Shown here: in pieces, positions 45,371-57,348 of the stretch
Position numbering within the stretch: the first letter of the stretch is position 1
Layout: each line of letters opens with the position of its first letter
DNA from: Akebia trifoliata
Lineage: Eukaryota; Streptophyta; Magnoliopsida; Ranunculales; Lardizabalaceae
DNA length: 64,000 nucleotides
Assembly (NCBI GenBank): GCA_017979445.1
Contig: CM030710.1
Span: forward strand, 11,952,248-12,016,247
Direction: 5' to 3'
The notes under the pieces: model-generated
The model's input: the letters and a program-made list of their open reading frames with translations, nothing else
What the model was told of the DNA's origin: nothing
Databases searched by the model: none
Program-made: the position numbers and the translations under genes

Positions 45371-47266
45371 TGTAAAATCCTGAGTTTTTTATTCATATCC
45401 CGAGGAAAAATAAATAATAGAATTTTGAGAAAATTTTAAAAGTAGGACTTAGGGTGAAACTTTTGGATTTTTTTCTGATCATTTTTAATGAAATCTGGCC
45501 ACACCATTGGATTCAAAATAGTTAGAAAAAAATATTTTAACCTATAAACACGATCAAATGCGGGTCCAAACAAAAAAGTTACAAAATCCTTGATTTTTGA
45601 CTTGGACTAAGCAAAATAATAACTTCTTGCTAGAATAAGAAATTTTAAAATTCGATCACACCATTGTGTTCGTAACAAAAAATTTATAGAAAATGAACTC
45701 GTTACTTATCATTTTTTGAGCCCAAAAGTTGAATTATCATTAAAAATGGAAATAATGTCAATTTTAGGGTCCCAACGAGTCAAAAAAGTTAATTTTTGTT
45801 AGAGATAGAATTTATAAAATCTGACAACACCAGTAGATCTAAAATAAAAAATTATATAAAATAGAATATTCACTTGTCACTTTTGGAGTTCTAACAGTCA
45901 AGTTATCGTCAAACGAAATAATATGTAAATTATCAATTTCATCCCACAACTTATATAAATAATTTTTAAAATTAAAATCACTATTCATCTTTTCTTCGAA
46001 CACATAAAAAACAGCTAAGATTTTTTTTTTTAAATTTTTTTTCCTAACTTTCAATCTTAGATTCGTCGCAAATGGGTCGCTGTCGACTTCCAACGAAGAT
46101 GGAAAAAATGTCTGTAGTGTTGATCTTTACAAAACCCACCCATTTTATTTTATTTTTCTCTTCTCTTTCATCATACTTCATAAAAAAATAGCCGTATGAG
46201 ATATAGGGGTTTCAACTTTTAAATCTTCAATTTCATCTATTTTGAGCCCAAATCGTCATCTGCTGTAGAAGCGAGAAAGGGCAATGACATCGAGATATTC
46301 AAAATTATCGGGCCATATTCAAATATCAGCCATCTTGATGTTCAATCAGCTTCAATTTTCATATTGATCATCTCAGTTTTCATGTACGTGCTTCAATTCT
46401 ATTGCACGAAGATTGGTAGGGACGCTCAATTTCTATTGGTAACCCTAGATTGTGAAAACTGCATTTAGGATTTTTAACGAAAATTTATAATATGTTTAAA
46501 AATGTAAAATTCTTCTCGTTATTTGAAATTCACGATAGGACCTTCATATTTGATGTGTTTAATTATATTTTATAACAAATTATATATGGGTAGGACATTT
46601 CACTGGGTTATTTTTGTTAGTTGGGTTTTGCGCATTGCTCGGATACCGTTTTAATCCAACTTTTGTATTTTTTCAATTTAATTGATGAACATTAATTTCA
46701 AAGTTTGAAAAATATTTTAATATTTAATGAACTCATTGAGTTGATGAATATCGAAAATGAATATTGTGCTCAAAATATTGAAAACTACAAAAAAAAGGAA
46801 AAGGGTATGAAATGGTAAAATGTCATAATCACACCCAAGGGTGACGTCTGCATTTTACATTGTGATGATATGTGTGGGTTAATGAACAGATATTCAAGGT
46901 TAATTTATGTTTTATTGTCAAGAGGTGACGTGCATGTTTATTTACTTTCTATCAGTGCGAGGCACTGATTTACTTATCTGTTAGCGCGAAGCGTTGATTT
47001 ACTTATCTGTACTATTATTTATTTTAGGCCACGTGACCACAGTTGTATGGTAAGAAATTGGATATCCATTCTCAACTCTGTAATGTTAATTTATTATTTG
47101 TTTTCAAAGAAAATTTCTTATTTATTTTCAAAGAAAAGAAATTATATGTATATGTAACAATTTTGTGAACTGTTAAAGAGCTTGTGAATGCCTAAAGTGA
47201 TAGTCTATCATATCATCCGCAGTGATATAATATCTTGAGATATACAATAGGGACAACCAAACTCAT
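45371..47266 (+). repeat. 3' LTR of C2, truncated
   Basis: Starts TGTAAAATCCTGAG, a mutated form of the family C start. It follows the family C LTR to about its position 2000 (the AACCAAACTCAT block) with many differences, so it is old. It is cut by reverse-oriented C'-type sequence at about 47267. It holds a perfect hairpin ATCAGTGC-GAG-GCACTGAT at 46951-46969 and a second copy of that block just after. Confidence 0.75.
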
Positions 47267-48535
47267 TTTTATATCTTCATTCAAAGGAACGACAAAGATA
47301 TTGAGTTTTGAAAATCGGACAAAAACATCAAAATTAATATTTTGTTCTTGAAATCAAAAATCAACTTTTGATATGATGAGATTTGGATCTTAAAACCATT
47401 CCCAAAGTTTTTCAAATGGGAGGTAAAACCTTTTGATATGATGAGAACTTAAAGTAAATGGATACTTACATGTTTTTTATAAAATAATGGCTGGTACAAT
47501 ATATATGTTGTGGGAGAAGCAAAACAGAAGTAAAATTTTCAATTCTGAAAAATTTAGGTTCTGACGGTGGCGTCGTCATTTTTCATAGTAGCTGACGGTG
47601 GCGTTGACAACAAGCGAAAAACTCAATAAAATTTTCTTCATTTTTTAATTTTTTCACCAAAAATTGACAAAAATCGATATATAAGCTATCAATTTGTTCT
47701 TTCAACATTATACAACTTATAAAATACTTAAATCACATAGAATGAACCAAAATCTATTGAAAGGAATTACGCAAACACAATTCAATTCATTCAAACATGT
47801 GCAAATTTAACGAAATAATTAAGTAATAGAAAGAACAATCAAAATCTCAATAATCAAAGGTATTTTTCTATCAAAATTTTGTATAACTAGAGGGTAGAAG
47901 GGAAGGTATCCTATCTCAGACTATTTTCGCCAATTGATCGAAGTTAAGGATCGTCTCTAGCCAATCACAAAAATTTTCCTCCAATAAAAATCAAAAGTTC
48001 TAGCGTTCACACGTAACCCTCGACGAGGTGTACGACTTTATTTTTTGCAACAAAATTTGAATCATTCTTGTTTGGAGTAGATCTGAATTACGAAAATCGA
48101 GAAAGAATTGAGTTTTGTTTAAAGAGAAGAATAACAAAAATCAAATTTTTCTTTAGGTCTCTGATTTTTATACTTCAGTGGGGACGCAAGCGTCATTTAA
48201 AAAAATTATTTTTTCTAAATGCGGAGTCAAATATTTTATAATCTATTTTGGGTGAGTTTTTAATACAAAACTAACGATGCGATTGGATTCCTCAAATTGT
48301 GCCTCAAAATTAACTTTTTACCTATTGGGTAAAAGCTGATACAAAATTCAAGGATTCGATAATATTTTTTTTTCCACTCCTAATTAAAATGTGCTTAAAG
48401 GCTAAACTATGTTTTTTGATCCTTTTGAATCTAATAGTAAAACTAGTTTACCTCAAATATTTGAAATTAAGGATCCATACTTTAAAATAAATTATTTTTC
48501 CTCAAGATACACATTAAAATTTTCAAGTCATTACA
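47267..48535 (-). repeat. C'-type LTR fragment, reverse orientation
   Basis: Resembles the complement-oriented LTR at about 21965-23478 (TTTTGTTCTTGAAA..., GAGATTTGGATCTT) and ends near 48535 at a decayed form of the LTR start. No gene. Frames at 48409-48627 are chance. Confidence 0.55.
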
Positions 48536-49380
48536 AAATTCTTTTGGTTTATTTCAAATTCATGGAAAAACCTTCATGTTTGAGGTGCTTTTATCATATT
48601 TTAACAATCAATTTGTGGATGGGATAATGGATCGAAGAATCAATGAAGGAATCCAAAAATTGGAAAAAAAAATCCAAATTTTAGAGCAGAATAGCAATTT
48701 TATTGGTAGGACTAGCGATGCCACCGCCAGAACACAAGTTCTGCCACCCCTAGCTACCAATAGCACTATTTTGATATTTTGAATTCTGTATGTTTTTGGA
48801 ACCCCATTTTGACTAAAATTATGATAGTTTTTAAATAGAATTTTAGAAATGAATTTTAAAATTTGAAAATGATTTAGTACTGAAGAAAATTATATCATTT
48901 TGATAAATTTCAGAAAAAGAAAATGGTATTTGAAGAACCGAGAAAGAAAAACACTGAAAAAAGGGGAAAAGGGATGAAACGGTAAAATGTCAAAATCACA
49001 CCCGAGGGGTAATGTCTGCATTTTACATTGTGTATTATGTGTAGGTTGATGAATGATATCTTAAGGTAATTATTTCAATTACATGTTTATTTCCTTTCAA
49101 TTGACGTGAGATGGTGGTTTACTTTCCATACTTTTATTTATTTTGGGTCGGTGGGCCACTGTTACATGGTAGGAAACTGGATATCCATTGTCAATCTTGT
49201 AATGTTAATTTCTCTTTTATTTTAAAAGAAAAGCTATATATATATATAGATATAGATATTTTATGAGCTGTTAAAAAACTGATGAATACCTGAAGGGATA
49301 GTCTATCATATCATGCAGACGTACTATCTTAGGATGTAAGGTAAAGACAACTAAGCTCATATGTGGTATGGAATGCGAAT
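48536..49380 (+). repeat. Family C LTR fragment, plus orientation
   Basis: Matches the family C LTR from about position 1320 to 2035: GTTTATTTCAAATTCATG, the ACCCGAGGGG block near 49000, and CATGGTAGGAAACTGGATAT. It is a different copy from 45371-47266 because the shared part is repeated. It is cut by a reverse LTR at 49381. Confidence 0.65.
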
Positions 49381-50774
49381 TGTGGTGTCCCGCCAAACGT
49401 TAACACAAATCCCAAGGTCAAATCTTGAGGATTTAGGTGGTTGTTCAAAATTTGGATATGATTTCCTTTATTTATATTAGCGTTCCACGAAACTCAAAAA
49501 CCTAGTAAGCTAATCTATAACAAATCCTATATATAAATATGTGCCAAAAATCTATAAGATATGGAAAACAGTAAATCTCAAACAACAAAGAGTTAGATCA
49601 GAGTACGCAAGGAGTGAAATATATAGGATTACAAAAATTAATCTCTCTAACATGGACCTATCACTCAACCCAAAAATTGTATGCACCTCCTGAGACAATT
49701 AGAATCCTAGTAGAAGTAGTCCCAATGCTCACCAAGTAACGGACTATGATCATCGATATGACCTACCAGATGATCCTCGCTCATCGATTATACGATTTCT
49801 TCTCGGTTTGTAGGCTCTGAAGCTTAAAAAAAATAGGAAGGAAAAGGTGAGTAACAATGGTTACCTAATAGATCCACAAATAACCCCTACTAATAATCTC
49901 ACATAATGTAAACAAATAAGCATACTAAATCATTTCAATACATGCAAAGTTTTACAAATTAAAGTACAGTTAACTTGTACATATAGTCAGGGATGAGCAA
50001 CTAAATATTTTAAAAGTCCACATAACATCAATCATCAATACTCACTATACACTTTCATTTTTATACTAATATAATTGACAATATTGAAATAGTAAACATG
50101 CTTTTCAATTTATAATTTAAAATAGAACAACAGATACATATTACACAATGGTGGAGTAGTGGAATTAGAGAGTTGGAGTTCATGACTGGATCGTTTCTAG
50201 TCCAGACATGATGTTACAACATTTTGCAGGCTTTTAGTTCCTAATTTTGTAGTCGGTCACTAAGCTTACAACACTGGATGACCATTTATTCGATTCAGGC
50301 GGGCCATTGACATAATTGTAAGCAATGAGTCTCTTTTCGATGTGTTAGAATGTTTAACTACTTTAGATTGTTAGTAATCACTGATTAATCATCTTCGTCT
50401 ATGCCTATCAGGCGTACATGTAATTATCAAAATATACAATTCCATTCGTATACAACCATCTTTACAATACAAATTCATTGGTAAAGATAGAAAGGAATGA
50501 ATCTAGATTCTAGTTGACATTACGCGTCCCATACCACGTATATGCTTGGTTGTCCCTACCGTACATCCTAGGATAGTACATCACTTCCGATGATATGACG
50601 CACTATCCCTTTAAGTATTCACAAGCTCTTTAACAGTTCACAAAATAATTATTTATATAAATATATTATTTTTCTTTAAAATTAAAAGAAAAATTAACAT
50701 TACAAAATTGAAAATGGATATCCAATTTCCTACCATGCAATAGTGGCCAAATGGTCTAAAATAAATAGTTGAAT
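49381..50774 (-). repeat. C-type LTR, distal half, split by C3
   Basis: In complement it ends at 49381 with the family's terminal block (TGTGGTGTCCCGCCAAACG on the plus strand). It runs to 50774, where C3 entered with duplication TGAAT; the rest follows at 60529. Older and more diverged than the C1 and C3 LTRs. Confidence 0.75.
50770..50774. repeat. Target site duplication TGAAT, left copy
   Basis: Directly precedes C3; the second copy is 60529-60533. Confidence 0.9.
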
Positions 50775-53700
50775 TGTGGTGCCCCGCCGAACGCTAACAC
50801 AAATCCCCATGTCAGATCTCGAGGTACTAAGTGGCACCTCGAAATTTCGGCATGGTCTCCTCTGTTTATGTTAGCATTCCAAGGCGTTCAACCTGTACCT
50901 GATAAACGACATACAATCCTGCATATATATACAAAATATAATACTAGCGGAAGCTTATACACGTCTAATAACGTACGAAAGATCAGAGTGCGGAAGAATA
51001 ACCAGAATACAGGATTATACAAAATTTCTCACTCTAACAGAATTCTTAACACTCAAGACAGAATCCATAAAACTACCTGGGGGAATTGACACCACTAGGG
51101 GGTATAACCCTAGTACTTACCAGGTGACGAACTCTGGTTGTCTATCTGACCAACCAGATGATCCTCATTCGTACTCTATACTTGCCTCGTCAAGCTCTGA
51201 ATCTGAACTAAAAAATAGAGAAGGAAAGGGTGAGTAACAATGGTTACCCAGTAGGGAAACAAAAAATTTCTGCCAATAACCCCTCCTATCATGAACGAAT
51301 AAGCATACTGAATCATTTTAAAATAATCAAAGTTTTACATAATAAACTACGATTAACTGGTACATATAGCCAGGGATGAGCAACTAAACATTTTAAAACT
51401 GACATTACATCAATCAACAGTACTCACTATACCATTTTCTTTATGTACAAATCTAATTGATCAAATAAAAATATTAAACATGTATTTCATTTTATATATC
51501 AAAGTAAAGCAGCAGAGATACATAATACACAATGGTGGAGTATTGGAATTAGAGTGTTGGGATTCACGACTGGATCGCTCCCAGTCGGGACATGATGTTA
51601 CAATTTCTCTCTGGCTTTTAGTTCCTGATTTTGTGGCCGGTCGCTGCCCTTACCACGTTTGGTTGACCATTTATCCGGCTCAGGCTGGCCGTTTGACGTG
51701 ACCGTAAGCAATGGGTCTCTTTTCGATGTGTCAGAACGTTCGACTACTATAGATTTTTAGTGATCACTGACCAATCATCTTCGTCTATGCCTATCAGGCG
51801 TACATGTGATTCCCAAATATACAAACCATTCGTATACGACCACCTTTACATTACAAGTTCACTGGTAAAGATAGAGAGGAATAAACCCGGATTCCAGTTG
51901 TGACTCCACTCTCATACGCGTCCCATACCACGTATAAGTTTGGTGGTCCCTACCGTACATCCCAGGATAGTACACCACTCCGGATGATATGACGCACTAT
52001 CCCTTCAAGCATTCACAAACTCTTTAACAGCTCACAAAATAGTTACATATATATATATATATATTATTTTCATTTGAAAACAAAAGATAAATTAACAATA
52101 CAAGGTTGAGAATAGATATCCAGTTTCCTACCATGCAAGTGTGGCCACCCGGCCTAAAATAAATAACATAACTGAAATGGAAAAAGTGCCTCGCGCTAAC
52201 AGAAAGTAAATAAACATGCAACCAATAATATTATCCCTGGATATCTGTTCACCAACCTGCACACAACACAACAACGTAAAATGCAGACATCACCTCTCGG
52301 GTGTGACTCTGACATTTTACCGTTTCATACCCTTTTTCCTTTTTTTTTTTGGTTTTTACAGTTTTCAATCTCTTCAATAAAATATCCATTTTCTGATATT
52401 CATCAACTCAAAATGAGTTCATTGAATATTAAATCACATTTTCCAACTATAGAATTTATTCTATCAATAATATTGAAAAAGTACATTTTTATATCAAAAC
52501 GGGGTCCGAACAGTGCACAAGACCCGATTTATGGAAATAACCCGTTATAATACTCTACCCACGTATAATTTGTTAAAAATACAATTAAACATATCAAACA
52601 TGCAATTTCTGGCGTGAATTTTGAAATAAACAAAGAATTCTATATTTCGAAAATACATCCAAATTTTTCCAATAAAATCCTAAATGCAATTTTCACAATC
52701 TATGATTACTAATAGAAATTGAGAGTTCCTTACAATCACTAGGCAACGGAATTGAAGCACGTGCGCGAAAATCGAGGCGAACGGCACGGAAATCGAGACG
52801 AATCGAACTTCGAAGCGGCTGATTTTCAAAACCGGCCCGGTGGTTTTGAAGATCTCGATGTGCTCGTCTCTTCTCCCTTCTACGATGAAAGACGGTTTGA
52901 CCCCGAAATTGATGAAAATCGAGGTTGAAGTTACGAAATCTCCGTATAAAAATACGGCTGATTTTTGACTATATGGGGAAAAAGGCGAGAAAACGAAAGG
53001 AATTTGGTTGGGTTATGTAGAGAATGAGGCTGCGGACGTTTCTCCCTTCTGCGTCGGAAGACGGTTTGACCCCGAAACGGACGAAATTCGAGGTCAAAGT
53101 TTCGAAATTTCCGTATCCAATACGGCTGATTTTTGACGATATCGGGTGAAATAGAAAGTGAAACGAAGAAAGGTTGGGTGGGTTTTGTAGATGTCGAAGC
53201 TGCGGACATTTTTCCCTTCTGCGTCGGTCGTCGACGGCGAGCCGTTTGTGAGAGATTTGAGATTGAAGATCGAAGAGAAAAAAAAAAAAAATTCATTTTT
53301 TTTATATGTCTTGGCCGTATGGACGCGTTGGGGAAGATGACATATAAAAAAAATTAAAATTATTATTTAATAAAATGTGGGACGAATTCGGTATTTTGTC
53401 AATTATTTCGATCGATGATAACTTGATCATCCGGACTCCAAAACTGACAAATGAATACTCTATTTCACCTAATTTTTCGTTCCGGATCTAATGGTATAGT
53501 CAATTTCTACAAATTATGTCTCCATAAAAATTTTACATTTTTAGCCTGATGTGACCCCTAAACTTGATGTCGTTTTCGTTTTTGGCGATAATTCGACTTC
53601 CTGATCTCCAAAAATGACAAATAAATAGTCTATGTTGAATAATTTTTTGTTATGAACCCAATGGTTTGATCGAATTTTAAGAATTATTCCTCTAACAAAA

Positions 53701-53952
53701 AGTCACTATTTTAGCCTGGTCCGACCCGATAATCGAGGATTTTGCAACTTTTATATTCGGACTCGCATTTGAGCGTGCTTACAGGCTAAACTATATTTTT
53801 CGATCATTTTGAATCTAATGGTGAGGTCAGATTCCATTAAAAATGATCAAAACAAGGTCCCACAGTTTTACCCTAAGTCCCACTTTCAAGATTTTCTTAA
53901 AATTCCATTATTTATTTCCTCGAGATACGAATTAAAAATTTTGGGTGTTACA
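50775..53952 (-). repeat. 3' LTR of C3
   Basis: 3178 bases; in complement starts TGTAACACCCAAAATTT at 53952 and ends at 50775. It contains an (AT) run at about 52045-52065. Frames at 52931-53296 (minus) and 53133-53357 (plus) come from the stop-poor GC-richer segment. Confidence 0.9.
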
Positions 53953-53967
53953 TTCTCCCCCCCTTAA
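53953..53967 (-). promoter_or_regulatory. Polypurine tract of C3
   Basis: TTCTCCCCCCCCTTA on the plus strand, i.e. a G-rich tract on the minus strand just before the 3' LTR. Confidence 0.8.
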
Positions 53968-54638
53968 TAAAAATTTCGTCCTCGAAATTGAAATCATACT
54001 TTATTGAGCTTTGCCACGATTCCACTAACACGACATAAATAAGAGACAACGCTTATTTTCGATTACCATCTATTGTTAGTCCCAAACCAATCTGATTTAT
54101 AACTCGTAGACTTATGTCTCCCATATTCCGTCAACCCAACATATTCATTAATTAATCACTCTAATTCAAACTTATACTCCAACTAATCCATTATTTATAT
54201 AACCACAAGATAACAATCAATTCACATTGTATCACTTCCCCACCAATATCTATCAACCACAGTCCTTTCACATTTTCTTTATTCTTCATCTTTACTTCTC
54301 TCATTAATTACATCTTTACTTCTCTCATTAATTACATCGTCTATTATGATTTATTCATAATTGTTATGAATATTACTCCTCAATACATAGTCTTAACGCA
54401 AACACACCATTATCTTTATATTCAATTCAATATTACATTTTCTACTTATTGCGATATTTCCTCAAAACCTCTGTCATAACCTTTATAATTTAAAATCTTA
54501 CTCGAGGGGATAAATCATACATCTATTTTCTCACAATTCTATTAAGTCCTCATTAATGCAACATTGTCACAAGATTATTCTTTCTCACATTTTACATCGA
54601 CCCACCTCCTTACTTATACTCTACTAAATCTTTTTAGG

Positions 54639-55094
54639 ATGGATGTGGCACATGTAGGTGGTAGTCGCTGCTTCTACGGAATCATTATCTTTATTTATAA
54701 CGCTTTCATTTCGAGGAGTGAAATGGAGTCACGATCGAAGTCTCGAAGTGAGTGCTTGTCTGTAGAAAGAGTTGATCACGTAACGAGAACAATAATAATT
54801 AATTCTTTTACTGGAAAGCGATCGTGAAAAGAGAAAGCAAAAGAAGAGTTAGAATCGACACCGAGGATAGAAAGATAAAAGGAAAAAGATGATCTATCTT
54901 TTCAAAGGAGGAGAATCGATTCAAGAAGTTGTAAAGCAAGAGCTGCTTTATCTAATAGTTCAGTCGTTAGGCCTCCCAAAGTTAAGCCATCTTCAATCGA
55001 AAAGAGAAATACGCAACTCCCTGTGTTGATATTCGAGGAAGTAGCTCTCAATATGAAGGATATACAAGAAACACCTACTTATCTACTAGCGTAA
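54639..55094 (+). pseudogene. Antisense fossil ORF in C3 (unrecognised protein)
   Basis: The frame starts at ATG 54639 and ends at TAA 55092-55094, 151 codons with two internal stops (TGA after codon 62 and a TAA further on). It continues an upstream open stretch from 54564. It corresponds codon for codon to the C1 copy at 33350-33802, with matching stops. One stop fits decay of a CGA codon at a CpG. The product would be about 17 kDa, basic, with CFYGIIIF near the N-terminus, a Lys/Arg-rich middle and DIQETP near the C-terminus. No family is recognised. Substitutions between copies fall evenly on the three codon positions, so it has not been under protein-level selection since the copies split. 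Confidence 0.5.
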
Positions 55095-55339
55095 TATATA
55101 AGTAATTGACTAAACTATTGATATAAAGACTAGCGTACCAATTGAACATTACTTGTCTTTTCACACTTTACAATTATTCTAATACCTATTTTGCAAGTTC
55201 TTAAATGATCTTCCATAATCTTATTCTTTCTTCGCAAGGCCTCCCAATGGTATAAATAATTTCATTACTTAATTCATGTCAATAGTTTCTAGATCTAGTA
55301 AGTATGCAAAATCTCGACAGAATTATATGATCTAAAGGA

Positions 55340-57010
55340 ATCAGTATTGAATATAACTTCACTTTGCAATATTATAATTAAAAATCGTACCTTTCAAAAC
55401 TTCGTCGGAGATAGGTACGTTATCTTAGGTCACAATCCTTACTCGCACCTGTGATAGATGACATTTTCTCTTGATATATCCCATTTGATCACAAGCATAA
55501 CATGTCAATGATCTTGTCTTCATAGGTCTCTGTGGAGTAGGCAGTTGGTAGACTAGGGTCTGTAGACTCTGAACCTACCTTGTTGATTCGTTTGGCCTTG
55601 TTGGCATCATTGGAGCTCCAATTGCTCTCTAACTCAGTGATGGGAAACTCTACAACTCAGTAGTGGAGGAGTTCTATATTGTGGATAGATTGATCCGGGG
55701 AAGATTAACCTCAAATACATCGGCCTCTTGGTCGGATCTGATCTGGGAAGAAAAGAAATCTAAGGTCAACTCATTTGTCCCTTGGAGGTCTGAAACTCTA
55801 TCTCCTCTCATTCTATCCTTCAAGCTCGATTTACCGTATCTCTATAATTGGTAATCTCAATCATCGACCTCCTGGCCCTTAGGTAAGTTTATAGTCCTCT
55901 AAAGAATTTATGGGCTTTCTACAGATCTGTCAGGATAAGCTCGGGAGCATATCGTGACAACATAATGTACATCATATCTTAGTCTCTGTAATTGATAGAT
56001 TACCCTGCACTAATCTCAAAAACTCTTAGTATTTGATTTCTCGAGTAATCTCGGATATAAATCTATCGAGAAATATCCTCTCGAAGTTTACCCACTCAAA
56101 CGATCCATCTCCCAATACATTCATCTCAAAATGTTACTAATAATTAGCATCATCGTCCAACTAGAATGTAATCACCGTCATCCACTGATCTCTTAGGCAC
56201 TACATGATAATCAAAATCCTTCAGGTCTTTAAAATCCACTCATTGACCTCAACCGGATTGGCAAAGTCCCTAAATCATGATAGACATAATCATTGAAAAT
56301 TCTACAACCACATCCTTAGATTTACATATCCTTTGCACTGGAAAATTTTCTTATTCTTCAAAGGCACGATCTTGTGGTAATGGTCTCTAAGGTGGAATAG
56401 TATTTGTTTCTTGCGAAGAAGTCCAACACTTCCTCATTTCTTGGATTTAGTGGTGTGTCTTACAATCGTGGTAAGTCTTGTACCATCTCTCACTTTCAAT
56501 CGCTAGTCTTGTCTGTTCGGGATGGCACGAATACGTTATCAACTTTATTTAAATCTGGTGGCCTTATTGTTCCTTCAATTGGTTTGTCTAGTATCTTTTT
56601 GAGGCACGCATCTTTAATCGATTGATATTGACCCAAACATTATTCTCCTTTATGTCCCGATTTGCCACATTCATAATATACCACAACTCTTTCTTTCGAC
56701 TGATTTAATAGTATATGTTATTTCTTATGATATTCTTCCATCCATTGAGTTGGTATGTCTATAATATCAATCCCCACTTCTTGTTATTTTCCTATAAATT
56801 TGTTAGTTTCGTAACTGTTTGTCGCTAATTGCCTTCCTTCCATTTGGCTTCGACGTGTTGGTGGTTGCTTATTCATATTTCTTCTCTAAACTTGTCATGA
56901 GACTCAACCACCTATCCGATGAATGATATTAGTTGTGATATCAGGTCAAATGTCTGATCCAGAACCTATCTTGTCTCTGTTGCGTTTTGGCCTCTACCTT
57001 GTCCATTCCT
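55340..57010 (-). pseudogene. gag and protease remnants of C3
   Basis: The minus strand mirrors C1: a first zinc knuckle at about 56641-56685 (YYECGKSGHKGE, then a stop, then C), capsid remnants at about 55870-56330 with a SRYAPEL-like block, and a second knuckle at about 55440-55500 (CYACDQMGYIKRKC, His replaced by Tyr). The protease-like block is near 55345. Many stops. The plus-strand frames here (55663-55854, 56404-56625) are antisense shadows. Confidence 0.55.
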
Positions 57011-57334
57011 CTAGCTTATGTTCATCCGTATTAAGGCACTTATCATAATAAGGCCAAAGCTACTCTTACGTAACTATGAATTACTATCATAGATTGGAAC
57101 TTAGTAATGGACTCCATTTCCATTACTAAAGAATAAACTCAGAATCCTATCTTAGGTTTACAAGGCTCTATAAACATCTAGACACAGAAGAACTCATAAT
57201 TCCAATACGGAATTACTAATGAGCTCGGATACCGAATTCCTAGTGACATTCTATGATTATCGCTCTAATAACTGTGGTATCAACCAATTCTTCAAAACAT
57301 AGCAGATCAGTATCCCATACGGATCTAATACTAT

Positions 57335-57346
57335 GCTATGATACCA
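57335..57346 (-). promoter_or_regulatory. Primer binding site of C3 (initiator tRNA-Met)
   Basis: TGGTATCATAGC on the minus strand, one mismatch from TGGTATCAGAGC, two bases from the LTR end. Confidence 0.8.
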
Positions 57347-57348
57347 TC

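Noticed and set aside
55663..55854. Plus-strand frame in C3 as a separate gene
   Set aside because: It is the complement of degraded gag sequence; the matching C1 region is not open on that strand.
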